64,000 nucleotides of DNA from contig NZ_CP141184.1 in the NCBI RefSeq assembly GCF_035609205.1, positions 2,322,501 through 2,386,500 of the forward strand. Reading direction: 5' to 3'. A program made the translations under genes and the position numbers. Within the stretch, counting starts at the first letter, position 1. Each line of letters starts with the position of its first letter. The notes below the pieces were generated by a model. The model saw nothing but the letters and a program-made list of their open reading frames with translations. It ran no database searches and had not been told where the DNA came from. This DNA comes from Hymenobacter sp. GOD-10R. GTDB taxonomy: Bacteria; Bacteroidota; Bacteroidia; Cytophagales; Hymenobacteraceae. Below are positions 9,570 to 17,201 of this stretch, in pieces.

Positions 9570-10004
9570 ATGCCTACTATTGAAATTCCAATTGCCAACC
9601 TAGCCGCTCTGCCTGCCGCGGCCGCACAGCTCCGAGGCCTGTTAGCTGATCATCGCATCGTGGCATTTGAAGGCGAAATGGGCGCGGGCAAGACTACCTT
9701 CATCAAGGCTTTGTGCGCTAGCCTAGGGGTGCCGGAGAACGAAGTAAGCAGCCCAACGTTCTCGCTGGTAAACGAGTATCGCGACGCGCAGAACCAGCCC
9801 ATTTACCACTTTGACTTCTACCGCCTCGATGATGCGAGTGAAGCAATAGCGATGGGTGCCCTAGAGTACTTCGATTCTAGTTATCTTTGCCTGCTAGAAT
9901 GGCCAAGCCGCGTGGAAGCCTTATTACCGCCTAATCATCTGCTTGTTACACTCTCTGTTACCGGACCAGAGTCAAGGATCCTCCAATTAATAAGTGAGAA
10001 TTGA
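9570..10004 (+). CDS. tsaE: TsaE, ATPase for tRNA t6A synthesis
   Basis: P-loop ATPase subunit of the threonylcarbamoyl-adenosine (t6A37) tRNA modification machinery, working with TsaB and TsaD in the cytoplasm. The Walker A motif GEMGAGKT lies at residues 35-42, followed by the family-typical SSPTFSLVNEY and HFDFYRLDD motifs near residues 70-95 and LLEWPSRVE near 110. At 144 residues it is a normal, complete TsaE. It is followed 94 bases later by ald on the same strand. Confidence 0.92.
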   Translation: MPTIEIPIANLAALPAAAAQLRGLLADHRIVAFEGEMGAGKTTFIKALCASLGVPENEVSSPTFSLVNEYRDAQNQPIYHFDFYRLDDASEAIAMGALEYFDSSYLCLLEWPSRVEALLPPNHLLVTLSVTGPESRILQLISEN

Positions 10005-10098
10005 AAATTAAAAGGCAAAACATAATGTATTGAATATCAATAGTCGTGTTAGGCCAACTGTTTTTTCAAGTCGTCACTTTAGTTTTTAATCTCTTCCA

Positions 10099-11325
10099 AT
10101 GCCTGAAGCAGTACCCCCAGGATTCGAGTCGTTGGCTACCAGCCGCGCCTTTTACCCCCAAGAATCCATGCTGGCTGTGGAGACGCGGCGCCGAAAACTC
10201 TTTATCGGGCTGCCACGCGAAACTTCGTTGCAGGAAAACCGTCTGGGTCTAACACCCGAAGCGGTAAAACACCTCGTGAACGAAGGCCACGAAGTGGTGC
10301 TGGAAAGTGGGGCCGGGGAGCCTAGCAAATATTCTGACCACGATTACTCGGAAGCGGGAGCGACCATTGCGTACTCGCAAAAGGAGGTATATGAGGCTGA
10401 TATTATCTTGAAAGTGGCGCCCCCCACACAAGGTGAAATCGAGCATATGCGCGCCAACCAGACGCTTATCTCGGCGCTGCAATTTGGCTCGCTCACAGGC
10501 GAATACATTTCTGCCTTGGCGCGCAAGAAGGTGAATGCCATTTCGTTTGAGCTAATCAAGGACCCGTCGGGAGCCCGGCCTGTGGTACGCGCCATGAGCG
10601 AAATTGCGGGCTCGACCGTCATGCTTATCGCGGCTGAATATCTGTCGCGGGCGAATGAGGGCAAGGGTATCATTCTGGGTGGCATCACGGGGGTGCCGCC
10701 TTCGCAAGTCGTTATTTTGGGCGCTGGCACGGTGGCCGAGTACGCTGCCCGCGCCGCTACTGGCCTAGGTGCCGAAGTAAAGGTGTTCGACAACCATATT
10801 TATAAGCTGCGTCGCCTCAAGCAAAACCTAGGTACCCAGTTGTACACCAGTACGTTGGATACTTTTGTGCTTAACCAGCAGATCCGCCGCGCCGACGTAG
10901 TTATTGGTGCGCTGAATGTGGAAGAGGGGCGTATTCCGTTTATGGTGCCGGAAGACGTCGTGTCACAAATGTCGCCAGGCTCGGTAATTATTGACGTGAG
11001 TATCGACCAAGGCGGGTGTTTCGAAACTTCGGAGCTAACGAGTCATAACAAGCCCGTTTTCCGCAAGTACGACGTCATTCACTACTGCGTGCCCAACATC
11101 CCATCTAGGGTGCCGCGCACGGCAACCAACGCATTGAGCAACATCTTTACGCCCATTTTGCAGGAAATCAGCCAGCACGGCGGGGTCAACGAGGTACTGT
11201 TCACAAACGAGCATTTCCGCAGCGGTGTGTACATCTACAAAGGCTCGCTCACGAACGTAGCCATTGCGAAGCGATTTAATATGCGCTACAAAGAGCTAGG
11301 GTTGATGATTGCCGTACGCAACTAG
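10099..11325 (+). CDS. ald: Alanine dehydrogenase
   Basis: NAD-dependent alanine dehydrogenase (L-alanine to pyruvate and ammonium) of the AlaDh/PNT family, 408 residues. After a roughly 37-residue N-terminal extension comes the family start GLPRETSLQENRLGLTP. The Rossmann motif GAGTVAEYAARAATGLGAEV lies in the middle, followed by IGAL and the C-terminal active-site region VIIDVSIDQGGCFET. Compared with the usual length of about 370 residues, the extra length is at the N-terminus, as in other Bacteroidota homologues. A closely related function (transhydrogenase-like enzyme) cannot be excluded, but the ISFELIKD and DQGGCFET blocks favour Ald. Its stop lies 20 bases from the convergent ATP-grasp gene. 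Confidence 0.88.
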   Translation: MPEAVPPGFESLATSRAFYPQESMLAVETRRRKLFIGLPRETSLQENRLGLTPEAVKHLVNEGHEVVLESGAGEPSKYSDHDYSEAGATIAYSQKEVYEADIILKVAPPTQGEIEHMRANQTLISALQFGSLTGEYISALARKKVNAISFELIKDPSGARPVVRAMSEIAGSTVMLIAAEYLSRANEGKGIILGGITGVPPSQVVILGAGTVAEYAARAATGLGAEVKVFDNHIYKLRRLKQNLGTQLYTSTLDTFVLNQQIRRADVVIGALNVEEGRIPFMVPEDVVSQMSPGSVIIDVSIDQGGCFETSELTSHNKPVFRKYDVIHYCVPNIPSRVPRTATNALSNIFTPILQEISQHGGVNEVLFTNEHFRSGVYIYKGSLTNVAIAKRFNMRYKELGLMIAVRN

Positions 11326-11344
11326 TTCAGAGGGCGCTAGCACC

Positions 11345-12517
11345 TTACACTACCACGTGCGGCACGAATTCCGATAAGTTCGTGATGAACCCCGCGTCGC
11401 GGCGGAAGCCGATGGCGCAAGCAGCACCTGCCCAAAACACGCCCGCTTGGTAACGACGCCCTTGCGCATCTTGCGGTAGCTCCGCAAAGCGCTGGTTTAT
11501 TTGTACTTGTTCGGCGAAATCTCCTTCGATGGTTTCGCCGGCTTGCTCGTCATTTATCTCCGTCACGTTTTGCCCCTCACGACCTAGCAATGGCTTGCGG
11601 ACAACATGACCTGGTAGGTCTTGCAAAGAAGCTTCGAGCAGCAACGGGTGGTGCGGAAAGTTCTGCCACAGCCAAGCCAAGATGCCTTTACTCTGGAACA
11701 AAAGGGTATAAGCTGGATTGGCAATAATTAAGTCGCGGCTTTGGAGCAGCTGCGTGAGGTCGGTAGTGAGTTCAGGTTCTTCGTCAGCCAATATTTCCCA
11801 GGGCACGAGCTTGAACACAAAGGCAAAGCGTTGCCACTTGCCCGGTTCCACTTCCGCCCAGGCACCCCGATCTTGGCCTTGCACTGCTACTTGCATCGCA
11901 TCGACGGAGCAAATGTGGGTTTGCGCAAAACCGGCCTCATTGGCTGCCTCCGCAACTACGGCACAGTTAGCCGCATCCTCTTCGCTATCAGGCAAGTGAA
12001 TTAGCAGCAAAGTAGGCTCTAGGTCATTATTGAGCTCTAGCCACTGCGCTAATTGATTCTGTAGCCCCTCAAACAAGCCATTTACCTGCCGATCGTCATC
12101 GGCTTGGCCAGCAGCAACCAAGCTAGCCCATTGAACCACGGCCGTTTCGGGCAGGCTCGTGGCCGTGTCGGCATTGAATTCTAGCAGCTTAGGGCCATCG
12201 GTTGTTTCGGCTAGGTCAAATCGGCCGTAGAGATGCCAATGGCGGTCATCGTTCCAGGAGTGGCGCACGGCGGCCCACAGGTTCTGCGGAATAGCAAGCA
12301 GGCGCAACAGATCGTCGGGAATAGGATCGGGAATGCATTGTACCAGCATTTCGTAGAGCGTATCGGCGGCTTGCAGCAGCGCATCGGCGGAAGTCTCGGG
12401 AAGCTGCACGGCCTCGCGGGCTACGTAGTTCTGACAAGCATCTTCAAGGGCCCAATCCCAACCCAGGCCACGTACAGCCGGGGAAACATCGCCGGAAAGC
12501 GGTAAAAGCTTGATCAT
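11345..12517 (-). CDS. Glutathionylspermidine-synthase-like ATP-grasp protein (YgiC/YjfC type)
   Basis: A 390-residue member of the glutathionylspermidine synthase C-terminal-like family (pre-ATP-grasp plus ATP-grasp). Recognisable blocks are GLGWDWALEDAC at the start, DDRHWHLYGRFDLAETTDG and LLEFNADTATSLPET (about 105-140), LVPWEILADEEPEL, and the ATP-grasp end LEASL...VRKPLLGREGQNVTEI and RYQAGVFW. The amidase half of true GspS is absent, as in E. coli YgiC and YjfC, whose substrate is unresolved. It lies directly downstream of a DUF1190/YgiB-like lipoprotein on the same strand, the same partnership as ygiB-ygiC, which supports the assignment and suggests an envelope-linked ligase pair. The actual amine substrate cannot be inferred. 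Confidence 0.85.
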   Translation of the reverse strand: MIKLLPLSGDVSPAVRGLGWDWALEDACQNYVAREAVQLPETSADALLQAADTLYEMLVQCIPDPIPDDLLRLLAIPQNLWAAVRHSWNDDRHWHLYGRFDLAETTDGPKLLEFNADTATSLPETAVVQWASLVAAGQADDDRQVNGLFEGLQNQLAQWLELNNDLEPTLLLIHLPDSEEDAANCAVVAEAANEAGFAQTHICSVDAMQVAVQGQDRGAWAEVEPGKWQRFAFVFKLVPWEILADEEPELTTDLTQLLQSRDLIIANPAYTLLFQSKGILAWLWQNFPHHPLLLEASLQDLPGHVVRKPLLGREGQNVTEINDEQAGETIEGDFAEQVQINQRFAELPQDAQGRRYQAGVFWAGAACAIGFRRDAGFITNLSEFVPHVVV

Positions 12518-12549
12518 ATAGCAGTCAACATGTAACAGGTATCAACAGC

Positions 12550-12585
12550 AGAACGTCATTCCGACAATAGGAGGAATGACGTTCT
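12550..12585. repeat. Hairpin with GTCATTCC arms (REP-like or terminator)
   Basis: Perfect 13-bp inverted repeat (12550-12562 and 12573-12585) with a 10-base loop, followed by TTTTAT on the + strand. Both flanking genes run on the - strand, so the T-run is on the wrong strand for them. The arm core GTCATTCC resembles the hairpin at 54035, so it may be a dispersed palindromic element rather than a dedicated terminator. Confidence 0.6.
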
Positions 12586-12613
12586 TTTATTAGTAGTAAC
12601 AACTAACTGAAAA

Positions 12614-13300
12614 TCAGCCGCCGAACCCACGGCTGCCGCGGCTCCCAAAGCCCGAGCTACGACCAGCTGGTGCGCTGCTGCGAATGCTGCTACGACCGAA
12701 GCCCGTGTTGCGGGTAACCGTAGAGCTAGGTCGAATGCCACTGGTGGGCGATGTGCGCCCCCCGGCGAAGCCCCGGCCGAAGAAGCCCCGGCCTTGGTTG
12801 CGCTCTTGCGCTACGCGGGCACGCCAAGAATTATTCTGTTGAACCACTCCCGGATTGGCATAAGCACCTAGGTTTGGCGTCAGAAAGCGGCCGGCCATGT
12901 AGCCAATACCGCCCCACATCAGAACGTCCATCATGCTGGTGCCGCCCACGCGGTTTTCGGAGTAGGTGCGGCTGTAGCTCTGCATCTGCTTTTGCAGCGC
13001 TTCGCCTTGGAGCGTATCCACTTTGCCGTCGAAGTGCTTGAGGACGGCCGCTATCTGCTCCTTACCGGCGGGACGCTCCGCTGTTATTTTCCACTCGCCC
13101 GGCTGAACCTCCGTCATTTCGGTAATAACGCCTTCGGAGTACGTCTCACCATTGCCATTTTTCCAGTCGCCTGTGTTGGTAGTGTAGTCCGAGTTGGAGT
13201 CGCTAGAGCAGGCAGGTAGGCCGATACCGAGGCTGGCTGCCGCGGCAATTAGTAAAACATTACGACGCCATTCGCCGAGCCGAAAGTAGGGTTTGTTCAT
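12614..13300 (-). CDS. DUF1190/YgiB-like lipoprotein
   Basis: A 228-residue predicted lipoprotein: basic N-terminus, hydrophobic stretch 14-28 and lipobox LPAC with C31 as the lipidated cysteine. The middle carries a hydrophobic GGIGYMAGRFL segment. The C-terminus is low in complexity and rich in Gly, Ser and Arg (STVTRNTGFG, then repeated SSGFG/GSRG to a final GFGG). The GYM.GR segment, the VTR..GFG block and the RS/G-rich tail recall E. coli YgiB (DUF1190). That identification is strengthened by the YgiC-like gene immediately downstream on the same strand. Function of the YgiB family is not established; a role in the envelope together with the ligase partner is inference. Confidence 0.72.
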   Translation of the reverse strand: MNKPYFRLGEWRRNVLLIAAAASLGIGLPACSSDSNSDYTTNTGDWKNGNGETYSEGVITEMTEVQPGEWKITAERPAGKEQIAAVLKHFDGKVDTLQGEALQKQMQSYSRTYSENRVGGTSMMDVLMWGGIGYMAGRFLTPNLGAYANPGVVQQNNSWRARVAQERNQGRGFFGRGFAGGRTSPTSGIRPSSTVTRNTGFGRSSIRSSAPAGRSSGFGSRGSRGFGG

Positions 13301-13401
13301 AGCAGTAGATGGTTGTAGGGCAGTGTATTGTATTAGCAGTAAACACGCTAACGAAAAACGAGGTGTTTTGTATGAAGTAGATCAGATTTAACGACTTCGT
13401 T

Positions 13402-14325
13402 CTATGGTCTGTCCGCCAATAATAGCGTCTTCCACGCCTCTTGCACCAAGCCTTCTTCCAGATAATATTTGCCGAGCAGTATAAGCTGGCGGCGTTGTTC
13501 GGCTGGGTCGTCCTGGTGCTTGTGTAGCGTGTAAGCTACTAAGGGTTCGTTGTGAAAATCCTGCACCTGCTCAGGCGACGGAAGCGCCGTCGCCTCTACG
13601 TTGGCGAGTCGCCCGAGATTATTGCCCGTCAAGACGTCGCTGTGGCGGATGTGAGCCGGCAACTGATCGAAGCCTATACCTTGGTGGCGGTTGGGCCTAG
13701 GTACCTCCAGTAAGCTCTCGGAACTCACGCGGCAGTAGTAGTCACCGCCGAGACGCGCTACGGCCTCTAGCTTGTGCGGGTTTAGCCCCACGCCGTTATC
13801 GTTCAGCAATGCTTCGTGAAAATGAGCCTGTACTACCCGGCAAAGAACGAGGTTGCCCGCGCCACCCGTGCTACCTAAGGGAATAATCTGCTCCACTACG
13901 CATTCGTAGGCCGCTGGGCATTCCGCAGCGCGCGGTGGGCGCACGTGGTCGGACGCTATTTCCGTGAAGCCCGCTTTGGTGAATTCGTTAACGCCTTTCG
14001 AGTATTCTGTGCTTGTGAGCGACAGTTGTTCGACCAGCGGGTAGTTGGCAATGTTAATGACACACTCCGCCACTTCGCGCACATTCAGTAAGGTATCCTT
14101 GGGGCTGTTGTCGCGGGCTCGAGTGGTGGCCGAGAAGATGAGTATAGGCGGATTGGCACTGAACACGTTGAAGAAGCTGTACGGGCTAAGGTTGACCTCG
14201 CCCGCCGCCGAGATGGTGCTGACAAAGGCAATCGGCCGGGGCGCTACAGACGTAACCATAAACTGGTACCACTCGGCGGCGGGCAAGCTGCCGGGCGTGA
14301 TGGTGCGGAAGGAGGGAAGGGGCAT
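13402..14325 (-). CDS. Flavin reductase family protein (FMN-binding split barrel)
   Basis: A 307-residue protein whose first 200 residues match the flavin-reductase-like split barrel: VTSVAPRPIAFVSTISAAGEVN, SPYSFFNVFSANPPIL and TLLNVREVAECVINI are the usual FMN-binding blocks. The last 100 residues form an extra C-terminal segment without a recognised domain. Such proteins bind FMN and often reduce or use flavin in small oxidoreductase reactions; the partner is unknown. It starts at an ATG (14325) 41 bases after the preceding hypothetical gene on the same strand, so the two may be co-transcribed. Confidence 0.85.
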   Translation of the reverse strand: MPLPSFRTITPGSLPAAEWYQFMVTSVAPRPIAFVSTISAAGEVNLSPYSFFNVFSANPPILIFSATTRARDNSPKDTLLNVREVAECVINIANYPLVEQLSLTSTEYSKGVNEFTKAGFTEIASDHVRPPRAAECPAAYECVVEQIIPLGSTGGAGNLVLCRVVQAHFHEALLNDNGVGLNPHKLEAVARLGGDYYCRVSSESLLEVPRPNRHQGIGFDQLPAHIRHSDVLTGNNLGRLANVEATALPSPEQVQDFHNEPLVAYTLHKHQDDPAEQRRQLILLGKYYLEEGLVQEAWKTLLLADRP

Positions 14326-14366
14326 GGAAACTAGCTCTGTTGAATACCTAGGACCAGTGTAACACT

Positions 14367-14861
14367 TTAAACTGGTTTTTGGCCTACCCAGACCCAGCCT
14401 ACCTGTACGGTAAAGAATGGCTCACCATCTGCGGTTTCAGCTTCCCAATGTGGTCTATTGAGCCCCCATGAACCAAGCTCAGCAAAGTCTTCGGGCCAGT
14501 AAGCTTCAACTTGCGCCCGAGCTGTCCAGTGTAGTTCTGTCACTCCCGGCAGTTGTTGGTACTCAGTTGGAAAGGGTAAGTTGGCTTCTGGACCAAAGAA
14601 ATTCTCATACAGTGTTTTTCGGTCTTCTAAGCCTGCTACGAGTTGTGAGCGGCCAGACTCAGGCTCGAATAGCCAAACGGCTAGGTAGTAATCTGGGAAG
14701 TGCGGTACTATTTGCGCGTGCCAGGCGTGATAATCAGCAACAAGTCGGCTCACCCAAGCCTGACGAATCACAAGAGGCGGTTTCTCATTAACTGCCCAAG
14801 GAGCTAGGCCTAGCTTTTCATAATCACGGTGCGTCTGTCTGAAGTAGTCAATATCAAACAA
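14367..14861 (-). CDS. Unknown protein, start uncertain
   Basis: About 164 residues with a tryptophan- and tyrosine-rich composition (PDYYLAVWLFEP, VQVGWVWVG) and no domain that I recognise. No signal peptide or membrane segment is seen. The frame has no ATG near its beginning: the best start is TTG at 14861, but the frame stays open upstream to a stop at 14931-14933, and those 23 codons encode a basic, plausible N-terminal segment (KKRIRGFRRHLRDH). Either translation starts at a rare codon or the original ATG has been lost. It probably shares a transcript with the flavin reductase downstream. Confidence 0.6.
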   Translation of the reverse strand: MFDIDYFRQTHRDYEKLGLAPWAVNEKPPLVIRQAWVSRLVADYHAWHAQIVPHFPDYYLAVWLFEPESGRSQLVAGLEDRKTLYENFFGPEANLPFPTEYQQLPGVTELHWTARAQVEAYWPEDFAELGSWGLNRPHWEAETADGEPFFTVQVGWVWVGQKPV

Positions 14862-15070
14862 CTCGGGTATTGCGGCGCGCCGTTGATGGTCGCGTAAGTG
14901 GCGCCGAAAGCCACGAATTCGTTTTTTCGTCTATTCAGGTTGAGAATCCTTTTTGCTATCATATTCAATATCACCAATTACGTACAAGGTTGGTTAAAAC
15001 ATATCTTTGCTAATCTAGTATATGTTTGCTCAACAAGTATAGCTAGCTTCCTACTTCTTTTACTTTCCTC

Positions 15071-15493
15071 ATGACCAAGCCTGCTTGTCCCAAGTGCGAT
15101 TCGACGGAAGCTACTAAAAGTGGCGTAGTGGGCGGTCGACAGCGGTATAAGTGTAAAAACTGCGGTTATCATTACTCCGTCGATAAAGTGGGGCGAGAGG
15201 TTAGTTCGTACTACGTCATCAAAGCATTGCAGCTGTACGTGGAGGGGGTGAGCTACCGCGAAATTGAGCGCTTACTAGGGGTGAGCCATGTGAGCGTGAT
15301 GAACTGGGTGAAAAAGTATGGCGTACGAGCACCTCGGCAGACGGATTACCACCCTACATATAAAATCTTAACGCAGAAAGAGCTAGCTGACTTCTTCCAA
15401 AATTCGCAAAACCTGAAAGGCGCAGGCTTGATGGTGACGGAGCTAGGCGATAAGTACATGATGATCCGGTGGGAACGGTTCAAAGAAGGGTAA
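15071..15493 (+). CDS. InsA-like zinc-ribbon/HTH protein, probably domesticated
   Basis: A 140-residue protein. Residues 1-35 form a zinc ribbon (CPKC...YKCKNCGYHY, four cysteines in two CxxC pairs) and residues about 45-85 a helix-turn-helix (VEGVSYREIERLLGVSHVSV). Both resemble InsA of IS1-type elements. The catalytic DDE half is missing; instead there is a unique C-terminal domain (LTQKELADFF, GLMVTELGDKYMMIRWERF). No terminal inverted repeats or target duplication were seen around it, and the frame is intact, which argues for a retained DNA-binding protein rather than a dying transposon. It lies upstream of and co-directional with the porin/symporter/kinase/acs cluster, so a regulatory role there is plausible but unproven. 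Confidence 0.75.
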   Translation: MTKPACPKCDSTEATKSGVVGGRQRYKCKNCGYHYSVDKVGREVSSYYVIKALQLYVEGVSYREIERLLGVSHVSVMNWVKKYGVRAPRQTDYHPTYKILTQKELADFFQNSQNLKGAGLMVTELGDKYMMIRWERFKEG

Positions 15494-15552
15494 AGCTATA
15501 GTCGTTTAGCAAAACGATAGCGTAAGTGTGCTTTCCGGGCATCAATTCTTCT

Positions 15553-15623
15553 ACTTGGTCGAGTGGGACTGATAACGCTGTATCAGCTCCAGAGAATGTT
15601 TGTCCCACTTTCTCTCACCAAGT
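15553..15623 (+). promoter_or_regulatory. Nested inverted repeats in the porin leader
   Basis: Three nested perfect arms precede the porin ATG: ACTTGGT/ACCAAGT (15553-15559 with 15617-15623), AGTGGGAC/GTCCCACT (15562-15569 with 15602-15609) and CTGATA/TATCAG (15569-15574 with 15581-15586). The outer arm ends three bases before the start codon. It could fold as a leader RNA that covers the ribosome entry site, or serve as a large operator. Confidence 0.55.
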
Positions 15624-15626
15624 TTC

Positions 15627-17123
15627 ATGCGAAAACTACCTTATGCTGTTGTCATAGGCAGTTTGCTTACGGCCGGCAGCACGAAGGCTCAGGTCACGCC
15701 ACCTGTGGGCCAAAAGCCATCTATCCAACCAGCACCCGCTACCGATCCGCAGAACACGCCTGCGCCGCCCCTCCCCGAACCGTATGGATCGGGCTTGCGC
15801 GTCGACCTTTCGTCGGATGGGGCAAAGTATCTGCGCTTCATCACCTGGACACAAGTGTGGATGCGCTACAACCAGAACAACACCGGTACGTTGCGCGCCC
15901 CAAGCAAGCCGAAAAACGACCAGCTTGACTTTAGCTTGCGCCGTTCGCGCCTGCTGGTAATGGCGCAGCTGAACACTCGGTTTCTGATCTACACCCACCT
16001 AGGTATCAATAATCAGACGGCAGTGAGCGGTGGGGTGAATGCCGCCGTCGACGGTAAAAAACCACAAGTATTCATTCACGACGCCGTGACGGAGTACAAG
16101 GTGAACCAATACCTAAGCCTGGGAGCGGGGTTGCATTACCACAACGGCATCTCGCGCATGACCAACGCCAGTACGCTGAACATCCTGACGCTTGATGTGC
16201 CGCAAACCAACTGGCCTACCATCGAGCAGACCGACCAGTTTGCCCGCTGGCTCGGGGTGTATGCTAAGGGTATCATTGGGCCGATCAACTACCGGGTGTC
16301 GGTGAGTGACCCGTTCTTGACCAACCAAACTAGAAACCCGCTGGACCTAGGTATAGCTAATGCGGCTGGTACGTCGAATACCGGCGCAAACGTAGCAGAT
16401 TACAACCCTCAGAATACCAGTCACGTGTACCAGGCCTATGCTAGCTATGGCTTCTTTGAGCAGGAGCCTAGCGCGCTGCCCTACATGGTGGGTACCTATT
16501 TAGGCACCAAAAAGGTGCTCAACATTGGCGCAGGCTTCCTCTATAACAAAGATGGTATGTATTCGCGGCCAACGAGCAGCACAGTAGCCCTTCCGCTCCC
16601 CACCGGGGCCGACCCCTTCCTGATTGTACCGACTGAAAAGTATGCTATAAAGCTCTTCGGGGCCGATGTGTTCTACGATTCGCCCTTGGATGCTGATAAC
16701 AACCTAGCTCTCACAGTGTATGGAGTATATTACCGCTTCGATTTCGGCCCCAACTACGTGCGCTACGTGGGCGGCCTAAATCCTGGTTATGGAGCCGTAG
16801 CCACGCGCGGCAACGCCGTGCCGCAATCGGGAACGGGGCACGCGACTTACCTGCAAGCTGGCTTGCTATTGCCTAAAAACCTGCTAGGTCCTAAGGAGCG
16901 ATTACAGCCCTACATTGCGTATCAACACAGCAGCTACGAAGGCTTGCGCCAAGCTAATGGCGACCGGCAGCCTTCGAAAGTATTAGACCTAGGTGCCAAC
17001 ATCCTGCTCGATGGGCACAACGCCAAGCTCACGCTCAACTACCGCTCCCGGCCCGACTTCACCAACCCGCAGAACATCAACTACCGCCCCGAGATAACCC
17101 TGCAAACCATGGTCTTCTTGTAA
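15627..17123 (+). CDS. Outer-membrane porin
   Basis: About 498 residues. The start is the ATG at 15627 because MRKLPYAVVIGSLLTAGSTKAQ forms a clean signal peptide; the frame is also open from a TTG nine codons upstream. After a Pro/Gln-rich linker (about 25-55), the rest has alternating hydrophobic/polar strands with aromatic girdles (LRFITWTQVWMRYNQN, LDFSLRRSRLLVMAQL, FDFGPNYVRY) and ends in ...ITLQTMVFL, compatible with a beta-barrel closing strand. It resembles porins of the OprO/OprP-like type in Bacteroidota. It is followed 78 bases later by an MHS symporter, so the pair probably brings a small organic acid across the outer and inner membranes. Confidence 0.8.
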   Translation: MRKLPYAVVIGSLLTAGSTKAQVTPPVGQKPSIQPAPATDPQNTPAPPLPEPYGSGLRVDLSSDGAKYLRFITWTQVWMRYNQNNTGTLRAPSKPKNDQLDFSLRRSRLLVMAQLNTRFLIYTHLGINNQTAVSGGVNAAVDGKKPQVFIHDAVTEYKVNQYLSLGAGLHYHNGISRMTNASTLNILTLDVPQTNWPTIEQTDQFARWLGVYAKGIIGPINYRVSVSDPFLTNQTRNPLDLGIANAAGTSNTGANVADYNPQNTSHVYQAYASYGFFEQEPSALPYMVGTYLGTKKVLNIGAGFLYNKDGMYSRPTSSTVALPLPTGADPFLIVPTEKYAIKLFGADVFYDSPLDADNNLALTVYGVYYRFDFGPNYVRYVGGLNPGYGAVATRGNAVPQSGTGHATYLQAGLLLPKNLLGPKERLQPYIAYQHSSYEGLRQANGDRQPSKVLDLGANILLDGHNAKLTLNYRSRPDFTNPQNINYRPEITLQTMVFL

Positions 17124-17201
17124 GGCTAGGTTGCTGCGCAATAAGTTTCTTACATCTTCCCAATTCCCACTTCTCATCACACTTCATCAAGCAAAACGAG
17201 T

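Noticed and set aside
10099..11325. Saccharopine or NAD(P) transhydrogenase subunit instead of alanine dehydrogenase
   Set aside because: Blocks such as IDVSIDQGGCFET and the single-domain length fit alanine dehydrogenase better; no partner subunit genes are adjacent.
15071..15493. Intact insertion sequence (IS1 type)
   Set aside because: Only the InsA-like part is present, with no DDE catalytic domain, no terminal inverted repeats and no target-site duplication.
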